This document shows positions 1-12,600 of a stretch of DNA of 64,000 nucleotides, one piece after another. The translations under genes and the position numbers were made by a program. The first letter of the stretch is position 1. Every line of letters starts with the position of its first letter. This DNA comes from Chrysaora quinquecirrha (taxonomy: Eukaryota; Cnidaria; Scyphozoa; Semaeostomeae; Pelagiidae), in assembly GCA_014526335.1 (NCBI GenBank), contig JACTAT010000035.1, forward strand, positions 3,788,344 to 3,852,343, written 5' to 3'. The notes beneath the pieces are model-generated. The model had not been told where the DNA came from and searched no databases. It was given only the letters and a program-made list of their open reading frames with translations.

Positions 1-492
1 TTGAAACAAGATGTAGATTCTTAAAGACGCTCTAAGCAAGGAAATGCAAAGAATTTCATTTGCGCATTTATAATGGCCGGAATGACTTAGTGACTGTATG
101 TAGCATCATGTTTTGACTTTATGTGACGTCACTTTTTTATTTATATCGTTATTACTTAAGCAAAAGCAGAACTGGGTGATAATTTCTACAATTGCAACGA
201 TAAAGGAATAATCCAAAAAGCTTCTGCAGGTAAGATAAAAACGTTTAGTTTAAAAATATCTTATACGTGTTAAAAGTAAAAATTATTTGGAAATGTGTTA
301 CGATTTGAAGCAGATATTTAGCTTCAATAAAATCGAGATATACTAGAACATAAAGTTTAGCGAACTGGGAAAAGTGCCAAAAAGAAAGCGAATCCCGAAT
401 GTCTGCTGATTTAGCAAGGGATCAGAATTTGACTGGGCTGCAGTGCAAAAAGTAAATTTAGTAAATCTATGATGTATCAATACCATTATTAC

Positions 493-3400
493 TTATATGG
501 TATGAAAAAAATTGATAGCAAGGATACGGTAGCAGTCTTGTATCAACTGTGATGGTATCTTTTGCACTTCTGTAGAAATCAAAGCCACCAAAATAGACGC
601 CGGGAGCTGAAAACAAGTTGAAAAATTTGATAAAGTGGACAAAGTCAACATTTTCAAAATTTGAATCTTAATTTGAATCAAAATTTGACCTTGCGGTCTT
701 GCTTTTTGAAATGCTAGGGAAAAAACATAGATGGGGGTACAGCATCAGCATGAAGTAGAGAAACAAAGCATTTAGCCAGCGCCTGAACAGATAGCAATTG
801 GCCCAAGTCTGTATTAAGAAACAGGTTCATTTCTAAACACAATGAACTCTCGGTAGCCTCTCTTTTCGGAATGTGAGCTTTTCGAAGCCATCCTTCTGAA
901 AACGGCGATTTTGAAGCTCTCCAATGCCATGAAAAGCAGAAAGTTTCCGAGACTTTTGAGAGATTCTCGCTTTGAAGTTCGAACGAGACTGCAATTTTAC
1001 CAGTTGCCAGGAGACATTCCTTGAATGGACCTGGGGACAAGGCAAGTAAAAATTTTGGCCCGAAAAGTTGACTCGTTTGGAACAGGATTTGGAGAAAACT
1101 CTTAGATTACCAGAATTCCTGTTTTTGAAATTCATGGATTCTGGTTTTGGAAGCATCCTGTTTTCGAAATTCGTAAGGTTTTGGAGGTTCAGAAGAACAC
1201 ACCCAAAGTTTATGATGATGATGATGAACAGCCATCCTGTAGTCGGACACCAAATTGAAGCGAATATAGTCAGTTAGTCCCATAAGTGTCCGCTTTACAG
1301 AGAGTTAATTGTAATGTAAACTTGAGAAACTTAAGAATACCGGACAATGGTCAGTCACCCTGAACCAAGCATCAAAGTATAGCTTGTTATCTTAGGAAAA
1401 TTATAAAAATCACAAGAAGAAATTTACCAGTTAGCCAAGCAAAATTCTTCGGCGGGTCTTTTGATTTCGAATAGAAGAACTTCAAGTCACTGTGATCCAA
1501 CGTTCCGGGCAATTCAAGGAAAGGGGCTACGAAATATAAAACTAATGCCTTACAGATTGAACATTTCAATCACATGTTTAGCTAAATCAGTCTCTTAAAA
1601 ATTACGAAATGATACGAGCTATTGTTTACCTGGATTCGGTTCAAAGACGGTGAAAATAGGTGCAAATATAGGAGCTTCAGATGCAGCTTCTCCAATGAAT
1701 TGATACAGTCGACTAAAAAAATACAAGTAAACAATCAGATTCATGCACGAGTTCTTTTATACTTACAAAGCCCATGTCTTTACAAAGGCCACATTAAAGC
1801 GACGCATTTCAAAAACAAAATTCAGCCTGTTAAACAAAATTATTAGATTACATAAATATTCGGCAACTTCATTTCTTCCAAATTTTTAACTTATGAAGTT
1901 TTATCTCATATTGATAGGAAACGGATATAAAAAATAGTTGCTTAAAAAAACTGATCGATGAAATGATAAACCAAAGTTTTTTGGAACGAACTGCTCCTAT
2001 TATCAATACTATGATTACTGCCTGATCATTACTGTTATCTTATTATAGGCCCGATTATAATATTAATGTTGCTATCACTTCTCTACTTCTATCATTCTTT
2101 TCGAGATCATTGCAGTTTTGTTCTTTTCAAGAAAATCAGGAAGATATGCCAAGCCCTGGAATTACCAAACCAAATATATTCCCCATAATTGACAAAACCA
2201 AGTTTTCCACAGACAACTAGAACCCTAAGACCCAAAGCGAAAGCATGAAAAAGAGTAAAAAGAGAAGGTAGATAAATCAAGCAAAGCAGGGAGGGCAGGC
2301 GGGAAGAAAATCTGTTTCACCAGCACATTGAAACGTTCCATGTTTACAGTTCATTTGCAGTTTGAATGATAAAAACTGACCGCGTGGCGAAAATTTATAC
2401 CCGCCAAATTTTAACGTACGAACTTATCAGCTTCACCATAGCAACACTTCCAACCAACCACAAGACACATGCAAAAGCTTCGCTTACTCTATATCCGTTG
2501 CAAGAGGAGGATCACAATATAAAAAAGCCCCCGTCAAATATTGTCGTGCCTAAATTATTCTCGGGTTCGACCAACTATGTTTAAACCAGGGCGACTACGG
2601 TTTTTAATTATCATAAAATGAGGATTAGGGTCGGGTTTTACTCGTGAATGAAAAGACGGCAAAATACAAAGGAATTCAGTTGCGTGCTACAAAACAGACA
2701 AAAGAAACAAAAAATCAATTGCCACGGTCCTTACCTACGTGTAGTTACCATTATGAAAAACCTCTTTTCGGAGCCAGGAAAGCGTTCGATATGCAGGCCT
2801 GTGACAGCTTCGTTAGTACTTCTATTTTCATTGACACTGTAAACCTAAAACGAATGTTCATTAACTGTCAATGATAAACGCTTTCTTCTGAATTTAACAA
2901 ATAAAAGCCTGTATTAAAGGGAATCATTTTGCATCACTCTATGGGAAAAAATTCCATGCTGGAGATTTGTGCAATCGTTTCCAACTGAAAAAACTAACTT
3001 AATAAAGATTCTATGATACAACATAGTACCTTAACATGCATTTCCTGCAGGATTGTTGTGTGAAGCAATTTTGAATGAGGTAGAAAAAGACACGTCCTTC
3101 AATGTAAAATACATCCCTTTTTCTCCTCAAACGCCCTCATAAGAGACAGTAGGCTATTTCGGCTACTGCTACTGCTATCTGCTATCTTAAAACCAGGCTG
3201 AGTAAAATTCAATCTACCAAGTCTACAAGCCCTTTTAGAGAAGCAAACCTTTAGAGTGTTTTAGGAGGGTGAGGGGTGATACGGTCATAAATCAGTCATA
3301 AATAAATGTTTTTATAAAGAAGCATTTATCTAGGAAACCCAGCTATTCCTGTCCTTGTTGTCTTCGAAAGTTTATTCCCGCAAAAGTAGGTGCAATAGAG

Positions 3401-6400
3401 ACTCCACCTACGACCAGTGAAATCAACAACAACCCAGCAGAATGCACAAAGTGAAAAATACAATTGGAAATTTCCGTAAACTGAGCTTACCATTTTGAAA
3501 TATCGTTCAGCACCCATCTGAATAAGAAATTTTTCTTCAGCTTCAATGTCAGTTTCAAATATCAAACCTTGAAAAGAATGCGGTAGATGAAATGTACAAG
3601 AAGATGAAAACATAACAAGGACCTTAAAACAAACCCTTCTTTCTACCCGGCGTCAACTGGCTCATTTACATGTCAATCTTTACAAGAATGCCAATTGTTA
3701 CAAAGGAAAAATCATACGGCCCAAGAAAAGCAATGCTTATGTAGCCTGGGTCACTTTAAAACAACATTTAGATTACATAAGATAATTGATATTGATAACA
3801 AGAAGATATGGTTCATATAATTAGCTAATCGTTAAATACATGGAGGAACTCCTGGTATTGCGATCATTATCCTAATAGTTTTGTCCGTATAAATTCTGTA
3901 AACGGGGTTAATTTCAGATGAAACTGGAGAGCATTTGTAGCTACGCCTTATTGGATGAGTATAGTGACACTTAACCTCAACGTTTTGGGGATGAATCTGC
4001 TGTTTTATGTGGGAAAAAGAAAGATATATGTAAGGATCATTTAAGTTTTTTAGTATACGACGTCCAATGCTGTAGTACTTGAATGATAGACCCGTGCAGG
4101 AATTCATCTTAAGCTAAGACTTGCCTTTGATTCAGAGGTCGCTTTGATACCTTTAAGGGTATTTTTCTAGCATGACGTAACTTTATACATAAACTAGGTT
4201 TGATAGAATTTGTTACCTTTGCTTGTACCGATCAGAATTTCTCCAGTTGTAGTTTCATTCATATTCACTTTGTTCCATCCTATAGACTCAATCTGATGGG
4301 TCTATTTGAAAAAAAGAAAGCTTATAAATTACCAAAGATAACCATAATGCATAGAAAAATCTGGGCCTGATAGCTACACAGATTAGGGTGTCAAGTGAGT
4401 GCGTTCATAAATTTGATGAATTCTGTTATAGATGTATCATGACGCTCTATGGCTCTACCTCAGTGTAAATGGCAGCAATTTAAAGCTACACTAGGCATTT
4501 TAAAGCGTTACAGATTTCGCAAAGAACAAATAGAAAGGTGAATTCCTTTGAATTTTTAAATATATTATTAGGTAGGAATTTCATTTTTTAATTTTGGCAC
4601 CCCAGATGGGAGATTGCCAGCTCGCCTGTACGTCGACTTCCAAAGATGCTTCTGCAATAGCAGATTTTCGGAATTAGCTTTCTCATTTATTCAAGGCGCT
4701 GTGGTATCATGCTTTAATCGAGCTAGCTTGTGATATCAGAAGCTAAGCGAGGTTGGGTTTCGAGACCGAGCTGTGGTAGCGTCAAAGCCAAACCAATTAC
4801 GGAGATCTTAGTGACTGGTATTAATCACACCATTTCACCTTCACCTTCACCTTCACTTTTTATTCGGATGTTTTGAAAACGTTAAACAACACTCTCTAAA
4901 TTTGCAAGCAAAAGATGTCTGACAACAAAACATACTAACTCAAGATCATAATCGCATCACGATACTCAAAATCACAAAAGCAAAACCTTAAGCTTTTGAA
5001 GAGCTTTGGGCTTCTTGTTATTTCTTCCAAGATAGAACGATTCCAGTGATTTCATACACACAATCAAATGTCTACCAGATGGATCTAGGAATATCTTATG
5101 AATCTGATCATCTGCTCGTTTTGTGATGTCAACACCTATACATGAAAAATAAAGATGAAAGATTGACAGGCAGCTCTAACATTGAGGAAAATACTGTATT
5201 TCTCTTTTAAGCACCCCTTTAGATTGTACTGCCCATATGGTTTGGTCCCGGACACTCCTTTGACAGTTTATGTACAATCTGATGATGGGAGGAATTAAGG
5301 AAAAACCGTTTGCTACTTGCTGCAAAACTTAATTTTCGTCAAAACTTAAGTTTATTCAAGAATTTTCAAATGACTGCTCTTATTTGAAGAGGATTTTTAA
5401 ATGCTTCTCATTTGATAAGAAATGTTAAACAAGTGTCCCAGGCACTTAATCAAGGCAATACGGTAGAAGGATGATGTGTAAAATCATAGTCAATAGAAGT
5501 GAGGACTTCTATTGACTATGGTAAAATAAAAAGGGCAAGGGTTGCGGTTGCAACACTCTAATGACGATTAGCTTTCCAGCTTTGCTGTATCAGTTATTCA
5601 ATAAATTGCAAGATGATTTTTTAAACGCAAAGGACTGTGAATAGTCATGAAGTTGAACAAAACTTCAAAATTGCTTTTTCGTCTGACACTCGTCAGAGTA
5701 TGAACGTCAGAAACAGACCGAAACAATAGACTAATGCGGCATTTATACCCAGATGCGGCTCGAAATGCACCAATTAGAAAGAAAAGCTGAATTGTGTGTA
5801 TGATTCTGCCATAGGACAACATTTATTAGAGTCTGCGGGAAATACAACGAGGATTGTTTTCGAATAATTGGCAGGGTTAGATCCTCGTTTCATCTCAGCG
5901 TTTTGGAATCCGTCCACATCAAAACCAAAAAGCTGGTTCTGTGTGGACGGAGAGTTCGTTTTCTCACTTGGACTCTTCAGTTAATTTCATTGTTCTTCCC
6001 GCAAAAGCTGAGTTGTGTTTAAAACACTATGCCGAAAAAAGGAATATCAAAGAGCAAGTGGTGACATTAATTTCTGAGAAAACCAAAATGAAATACTTAC
6101 TGTCCACTTCTGTAGGATTGAGTAAGTCAAGTCTATGGATTTGATTGCTTTCTAATGCAACAGCAGCAAAGTTATTGCTCACTGCAAAATCAATTATTGC
6201 TGCTGGAGGCCTGTAACAAAGGAAAACATATTTTAGTCAAACAAAGACTACAAGACATAATTATAATGATTTTAATGCCTGTCAGAGAAGCAAGCATTCC
6301 ATCCAAAAGTCTCCTTGCAAATTTTTTTTGTACCATTGGTGTTCCACATCCACATAAAGTCGTAAGAATATTGCTTTTCTTATTCATGATAACATAAAAA

Positions 6401-8087
6401 AGTACTAATACCTATAATTCTTTCTTTCTCTTTTGAATATCGGTTGCTCAGCTTCTGTTTTCACACTGACAAATCCAGAAGTTATCTAGTGCAAAAAAAT
6501 TATCATTCATTTTGATAGGATCTCAAGCAAGGGTCATATAATGTGCTTAGCAGTTACTAATAGGTAAAAAGTAGAAGTCATCAGTCATCAACATAAATGA
6601 CTAAAAAGGATATGAGACATAAGTTTGCGAACAACCAACCATCAAGTGGGTTTGGACAGGGACACCCAAAGCAAGGGGGCAGCAGGGGTAGCTGCCCCCT
6701 GCCCTCATAAAAATTGCCAAATTCTTTTATTTTTCTATTTTTTTGCCCAGAGATTGTTGTTTCTTCCCCGCCATCTTGCCTTGCTTCTGGCGCCCTTGGG
6801 TTTGGAGCATGCAAACCCTCAGGAATTCTAATTCTAATTTTGCTAAATTTCTCTGATAACCACTTCATAGGCATCAGACTTCACAACTCAAGTAAGCAAA
6901 ATCTAACAGAATGCTGCAACCTACATCCAAACCAGCTGCAAATTATGTCCCTGGAGGTTTTCTGGATAGGAACAATCGCCAGGCACCTACAGTCTACTCA
7001 GCTTCCATCCTTCAAAGGTAGACGAAAGAGTACCAAAGGTTTTAAATCTGAGGGTAGAAGCCTAAGGAATGAGCTGGATGCAGCAAGCAAGCAAGCAATC
7101 TTTATATGTTAATGCAGGTCAGGGGTTCTGGCAGCTATACAGCTGATGTGGACCTGCAGCTTGTGCCCCCAGACTGATATTCCAGAACGAATACCCAGGG
7201 TACTCAAGGATGAACCTCGGAAGGATGAACAGCTGAGTTGACTGTAGGCTTGTCGAAAGTGGTCCGAACGAGATTCGAACCCACGACCTTGCGATCGTGA
7301 GCGAACGCCTTGACCACTCAGCCAGACCACCAATATAATCTATACATAGCTACACGTAAGCCCAGTTTCGTTTAATCTACACTATATTAAACAAATCACA
7401 CCCTGCTCTAATAACTTGATACTAGTTCTCTTTAATCACAGAGTATTTTACCTTAAAAGGGGACAAATGCACCCATTCCTAATTGAAGGACAAACATTTT
7501 TCTCACTTACATTCATAAGTGTCACCTCCTCTCCAGAGGCACCAGATGCAAGGCATTGGGGCACCAGGCAGCGAGATCAAAAGCAACAAATTCTGGGCAA
7601 AACAATAGGAAAATCAAAGAATTTCACATTTTTTATGACGGCAAGAGGGCAATTGCCCCAACTGCCCCCGTGGTTCCAGTGCCCCTGCTGCTCCCTAGTG
7701 ACCTTTCTTACAATTTTAACACATTACCATGCCAGCTATGGCCTGGACAAGTCTTGTGAGACATGCCAAAACAAGGGGACTGATGCACAACCATATGCTG
7801 TAATAATCTTAAGGCTATTTGGGTTGCAACTAATATCAAAACCAATTGTTGAAAATTCTCAGCAAACCAGGGGTGCAACACATTCATTTCTTGCAATTTG
7901 TGCTGGATACCGAAAGACTTGCAAAAAATTAAAGCATCTCCCCCAATAACAAGATCTTTACATTGATAGTAGGCAAACAACTCACTGGTTCTTGGATCTC
8001 TTGTTCAGTGGAATAAAATCCAGTGCTTTGTTTTGACTTTGTGTCCATGGACTCAATTGTCTCATACTGGTAGAGAAGATCCCCCAT
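493..8087 (-). CDS. VPS18: VPS18, N-terminal part (HOPS/CORVET subunit), 5' complete, cut by left window edge
   Basis: Vps18 is a core subunit of the HOPS and CORVET tethering complexes that act in late endosome and lysosome fusion. Ten coding exons are seen on the minus strand: 7986-8087 (ATG at 8087), 6412-6485, 6101-6210, 4987-5135, 4217-4301, 3491-3567, 2735-2844, 1630-1712, 1428-1526 and one starting at 606. All junctions are GT-AG and all phases match. The translation carries VPS18 landmarks in order: DDQIHKIFLDPSGRHL, IESIGWNKV, a GLIFE stretch, VTGLHIERFPG followed by VTTRSRLYQFIG, LELPGTLDHSDLKFFYS, NFAWLTG, then APGVYFGG. This is the N-terminal beta-propeller region, roughly 320 residues of a protein that is near 970 in man. 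The end of exon 10 is uncertain: weak donors lie after 528 and after 493. The clathrin-repeat and RING parts must lie left of the window. Identification is by remembered family sequence. Confidence 0.9.
4640..4860 (+). repeat. SINE-like element with a pol III-type promoter head
   Basis: The segment near 4738-4775 carries AAGCTAAGC followed by GGTTGGGTTTCGAGACC. This resembles either the internal control region of 5S rRNA or a tRNA-type B box (GGTTCGAnnCC) with one extra T. It ends in short TTCACC tandem units near 4835-4855, as SINE tails often do. It sits in VPS18 intron 4. Whether it is 5S-derived or tRNA-derived cannot be settled by eye. Confidence 0.4.
5640..5965. repeat. Foldback/MITE-type repeat (copy of the 11.1-kb family)
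   Basis: It shares with the 11.13-11.55 kb element the blocks AAAACTTCAAAATTGC, TTTTTCGTCTGACACTC, AACGTCAGAAACAGACCG and a GCATTTATACCCAGATGCGG-like core. It lies in VPS18 intron 3. The right-hand block AAAACCAAAAAGCTGGTT recurs near 46.63 kb. Confidence 0.5.
6640..7705. repeat. Inverted pair of one dispersed repeat flanking a SINE in VPS18 intron 1
   Basis: Two copies of the same sequence face each other: about 6640-6815 (minus) and 7545-7705 (plus). Shared blocks are TCTGGGCAAAA, a run ending AAAGAATTT, and TTTTTATGAGGGCA-like sequence leading into GGGGCA-rich ends. The small ORFs over them are repeat translation, not genes. The tRNA-headed SINE at 7080-7333 lies between the copies. Confidence 0.5.
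7080..7333 (-). repeat. tRNA-derived SINE
   Basis: Read on the minus strand from 7333, the head is tRNA-like: A box TGGCTGAGTGG, B box GGTTCGAATC, and pairing outer arms GTGGTC / GACCAC. The T-arm pairing is poor, so it is not a working tRNA. A body of about 150 bases follows, ending in a TTGC tandem tail near 7086-7104. The 74-residue ORF across it (VVWLSGQGVRSRSQGRGFES) is the usual spurious translation of such heads. Confidence 0.75.
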
Positions 8088-9663
8088 TGTGTAGCAATCT
8101 GTAACCAACTGTCTTTCTAGTTCTGTAATCTGAGAAAGGCTTTAGTAGTATGGTCTTTGATGGGAGTCATAACTAAAAAAAATAAATTCGAAATAAGCAA
8201 AATTCATAAGACTGTTTACCAACAAAAATATCAAATTTTAGCATACTGGCAGCAAGGGCAGTGGCTGGAAGGGAAGGTATTGTTCAAAGTTTTGCATAAA
8301 TTGGCATCTGGACCCCTTTGAGGCACTATCATATTTTGGTACTGGCAAGACTTGAATTTGTACACACCTAAAACAAAGGCTATTGTTCTCACAATAGGGG
8401 CATTGTTTTCAATTTTTTTATCAATATTGCACAAAATTGCAAAGTTCTTCAGTGTGAAAGGTAAAGTTTCCCAGACTGCGTCTTATGTTGTGCGCGGGGA
8501 ATATCATCCCCGTTCCATTTCAATCAAAACAATAGGACCTAGTCTCCCCCCCCCAAGTTCTTTCTCTTCATTCATGTGAGTATCAGTCACTCATAAGACG
8601 ACTATAAATTAAGTTACAGCTATAAGTTACAGCTTGTTTGCATCTGGCAGTATTGCCGTTTGCTTTTCATAACACACTTACCCTAATTTTCAACTGATGC
8701 ATTACTTTCTTCCTCTTTCGTCCTTCATATCATCCGCCAAAGCTAAAGGTTGCTTTCCTTTGCTTTCCTTCCTTCTTGCAAAATTTACCAAGTGTATTGA
8801 ATTGAATTGAATCACATCTCATTGAGATCGAGGCTGGCCTGGATCGAGGCTTTATCCAGAACGTAATTCTCTATCTTAAACACACTGCAACCCTATAAGA
8901 AGATAAATTCTTCAGCTAACGTTTAGAAACGGAAGGCCTTTATAACGAAAGTAGTACTCGGATAAGGTAAAAACTTAAGGAATTCCTAGTACTGGATCAG
9001 AGACTGCCAAGGAATAAGGAACATTAAATCTTTGAGGGCAACCGTTTTGCATTTATGTAGTTCAACAATTCATAGCATGGAAAGCAATCATGGGGTTTAC
9101 AGCTGCTATACTGAAGCCAAGTTTGCAAGTGAAGTATACTGTATTATAACTTATCCCTAAGTTTATGTTAAAGAAACACAAAGTAAAAAGTTAAGGAATT
9201 GCTAAGGAATTTTGAGAACCAAGCTTTGGCTGTTAAGGAATGAGTACTGAGCCTAAGCCGAAATTCCTTATGAAAAAATGCGTGAAAAGCAACTAATGAA
9301 CCAAACAGGAGTGAAATGAGAACGGTTAATAAACTTCAAATTTCAAGATAATAAAGAAAATAAAAGACATAGATACAAAAGATGAAATTATATACTCTTG
9401 TTGTGAATCTAAATGAAAATTGCGAGTTTCAATCCCTAAAAATCAGAACATCTGGTTTCGTTCAAACAGTTTTTCGAAAAGAATTATTGCCCTATAATTT
9501 TATTTCATTAATGAATCGAATGCTTTAATGTTACTTTCATTACAATCAAAATTATAAAAAATATTACCAACTTTGACAAATTCGATGCATTTGAGCATTA
9601 TATAATTATTGACTTGAATCGTCAATGTTAAGAAATTAAAGGTTGTCACCGTTCTCTATATAA
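8088..9663. other. Intergenic stretch between VPS18 and VPS26
   Basis: The stretch should hold the VPS18 promoter and 5' leader and the VPS26 3' end. No coding exon was recognised. The two small plus-strand ORFs near 8.35 kb show no family features. Copies of a short motif around CAATAGG occur near 8.38 and 8.53 kb and again near 17.2 kb, suggesting dispersed repeats. Confidence 0.5.
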
Positions 9664-12600
9664 CTATATCTCCTTATCTGGGTTCTCGTAACTTGCTAGA
9701 GCACGCCGCTTTGAGAGTTCTCCCTTTCTCCACAGAATGATTTCCTGAAAAAAAGAAAGACGTGATTTAATAAAAAAACGAAGAAATTAGAGGCAGGAGA
9801 AATATATGGAATACAAACACATGTTGCCTAAAAAATGTCCGTTAGTTTTCACTTTGTAGGTCCCCAAAAGCGTCGGGGTCTACAGTAGTCCAGCTAGCTC
9901 ATGGTGTCAGGAGCTCGGGGGGCAGGCCTCAATTTTCTGCACCAATGGCGTCATGAAAGTGTATCTGCTTCTGAGATCCGACATCGTAACAACTGGCGCC
10001 AAATACACAATTTCACAATCACCTTCCCTTCCATAAGGAATCATTCTAAAACTGCGGGCAAGTTGGAAAATAATGTACGAAAAACTAACCTCTTTTTAGC
10101 ATTTAAAGAAACCCCTATCCTACCCTAAGTTCAATCTTCCTCCTAAGTGCATCTTTTTAACTGTCACCTTCTTTCTTTACTTTAGTTTTGGCTTCATTAC
10201 TTTAACACCAGCAAGGAGCAAAAATATAATAAAAGCATGAAAATAATCAGCAACCCTTTTTAAGAAGCGGTTTAGCGGTTATGTAATATTTCATGATTGC
10301 GAAGAGTTATAGAAACACTGCCAAAAGTCTCGAGCCTTATCTGGTATTTTCGCTAAATATGACCTCATTCTGCCAAATTGGTAGAGAGCACTTATACGTC
10401 ATATGTAATACGAAAAACAATAAGAATTAATTAGATCAGACGGAAGAAGCTATAACGAATGCCATTATAAGGTATCCCGGCTGATATCAGCAACATATAT
10501 TGAATTATCATTGGTGAATCATCAGTGAATCATCATTAATTCATCATTAAATTTGGAAATAAAACTAAAGTGAGCTGAATAAGATAAAGAACATATGAAC
10601 AGCTAAGTACGCTTCCTGTATTATTGGCATATATTTGGTAGGTTTGATACAACAAAATATGATACTAAAGAGACGCGGAGTGCCAAATCTTGTTTTTTTG
10701 CCTCCGCCTCCTTTTAGTTTCATGTTTTATTTTTAGCATATGCTCTTAATAATCTTGTAATTTTTAACTTGCTGATGGAATTGTAACTCATGTGGTACAC
10801 GATTTTTTGTTCAAGAAATCAACATTTGCCAAATGCTGAAAGTTTCTCAAAATTTTCAGATTTTGAGTACTGAAAGTTTCTTACAAGTTTCTTGGAATCT
10901 TTGTTGGTGAAATAGTAGTTTTATCTGAGTAATGTTCTAATCCAATGTGAATGCTTGTAGCTTTTCAATGTATGTGCGTGTCACAAAAATAATTTATTAC
11001 AGTAGAAACACAGAAAATAAGATTAATACTTCGGAGACTGATGTGAACATTTCTTGGTCTAAAATGTTCAAGTAGTGGTGTTACTTAAATTTTTAGCGAT
11101 TCGAGAGTCTGGGTTTCTTATAAAGAGTTTCTTAAAATTGCAATAAACAGCAGAAACATTGTCAGGCATACTTAAAAGCTTTTTTCGTCTGGCACTCGAA
11201 AGAGTATAAACGTCAGAACCAGACCGAAAAAATTGACTGAGGGGAATTTAAACCCCAATGCGGATCGGAATCTGGGTTTTTCGGTTTTGTGTAGCCAGAA
11301 AGAATTCGTTTTCTCATTTGAACTCTTCAATTAATTTCTATTGGTCATCTCGTTATATCCCGTGAGCTGATTGGTGTTCAAAATACAATACCAATCTAGC
11401 TTCACTTTTCTGATTGGTGCATTTCGATCTGCATCTGGGTTTAAATTCCGCCTCAGTCGATTTTTTCTTTCTTTTACTGACGTTTATACTCTGCGTTCCG
11501 CTCTTTATAGCAATTTTGAAATGTTGTACTACTCAAAAGAGTTTCTTATATAAAAATACATGCTATTACAATAATAATGATAATGATTAAGATTACCTGC
11601 TGCTTGAAATAACGTCTTTCTTCTTCGTCAACCAGAACAAGATTTAAATAATATCGAACAGAAAACTTTTTGTTGATATCTTTCATGGTTGGTGTCAGTT
11701 CATAGCCCGACAGAAACAAACGAATTGGAATTGATTCTCCCCTGACAGGTGCACCATCCATGATTTCGTATTTCGCAATTGTCTCATTCTCGGTGTATTG
11801 ATTTGGTGCTGCAAAAGAAAAGCATACAAAATTAGATGAACTAAGTAGTGCTTTAAAACATTGAACAGAAATGACAACAAAGCTATATTATTCCGGGGGT
11901 AGCGTGGTGTTGATAAGCGTTATTGATTTTGTTACTTTATTTTGAGTAAACTGTTATTTCTAACTTTTTCAGCTAATTTAGGCCTGCTATGCATGCCGCA
12001 TCCAGGCGTAGGACTCCTAGTTTAACGTCCCTTCCGAAGGATGGCAGAGCGAGTTGTTTAGTCATCCATCTGGAAAGTCACCCATCCAGATGCTGACCTC
12101 ATACGACCAAGCTTAACTTCAGCTGTCTAACGAGAACTGACTAAGAAGCTTGACCACCCAATCCAGGTGGCCAAGGCGTCTGGGTACGATCAAGAGGTAA
12201 TGAATCCAACCCGCTTTGGGATCAGGATCAATTTCAACAAGCCTACAGGCAAAACCTTGTCATTTCCTGCTGTGGTACACACATAGGTATGTAGGTTTGC
12301 ATTAGCTGTCCATCCTTCCAAGGGTGGTCAATTAGAAACCAGAGCCTGTTTTCTACAATATCAGTCAAGGAACATATTATGCAATTCCTCACTGACTTCC
12401 TCGAACATCTTCAAAGAAAAATTCTTTGGCGTGCATTCATAAACAAAACTGCTTGTATGCTGGTTTACTTGAAAACGCTTGAACAGGCATATATATGGTT
12501 TTATTTGAAATGAAAATGAAGGAAAGCTTAATATTTCTGGACTTTTCAAACTAAAAATAATATTTTGACATAAATCTGCACACAACAGCGTCCAGAAAAG

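Noticed and set aside
160..236. Plus-strand donor TCTGCAG|GTAAGA as the first exon of a divergent gene
   Set aside because: VPS18 must continue leftwards through this region on the minus strand; no supporting ORF or acceptor on the plus strand.
714..1156. Overlapping minus-strand ORFs of about 107 codons
   Set aside because: They lie inside VPS18 intron sequence, overlap in two frames and show repeat-like TTTTCGAAATTC phrases, with no VPS18 motif.
1730..1850. Possible extra VPS18 exon with a GTAAGT donor near 1772
   Set aside because: Its translation does not match VPS18, and the flanking exons 7 and 8 already join in phase 2 to give TTRSRLYQFIG.
3832..4107. 91-codon minus-strand ORF
   Set aside because: It lies within the VPS18 intron between exons 5 and 6, whose phases join directly.
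7109..7333. 74-codon ORF and apparent tRNA gene
   Set aside because: A SINE with a tRNA-like head. The T-arm pairing is broken and a body plus TTGC tail follow.
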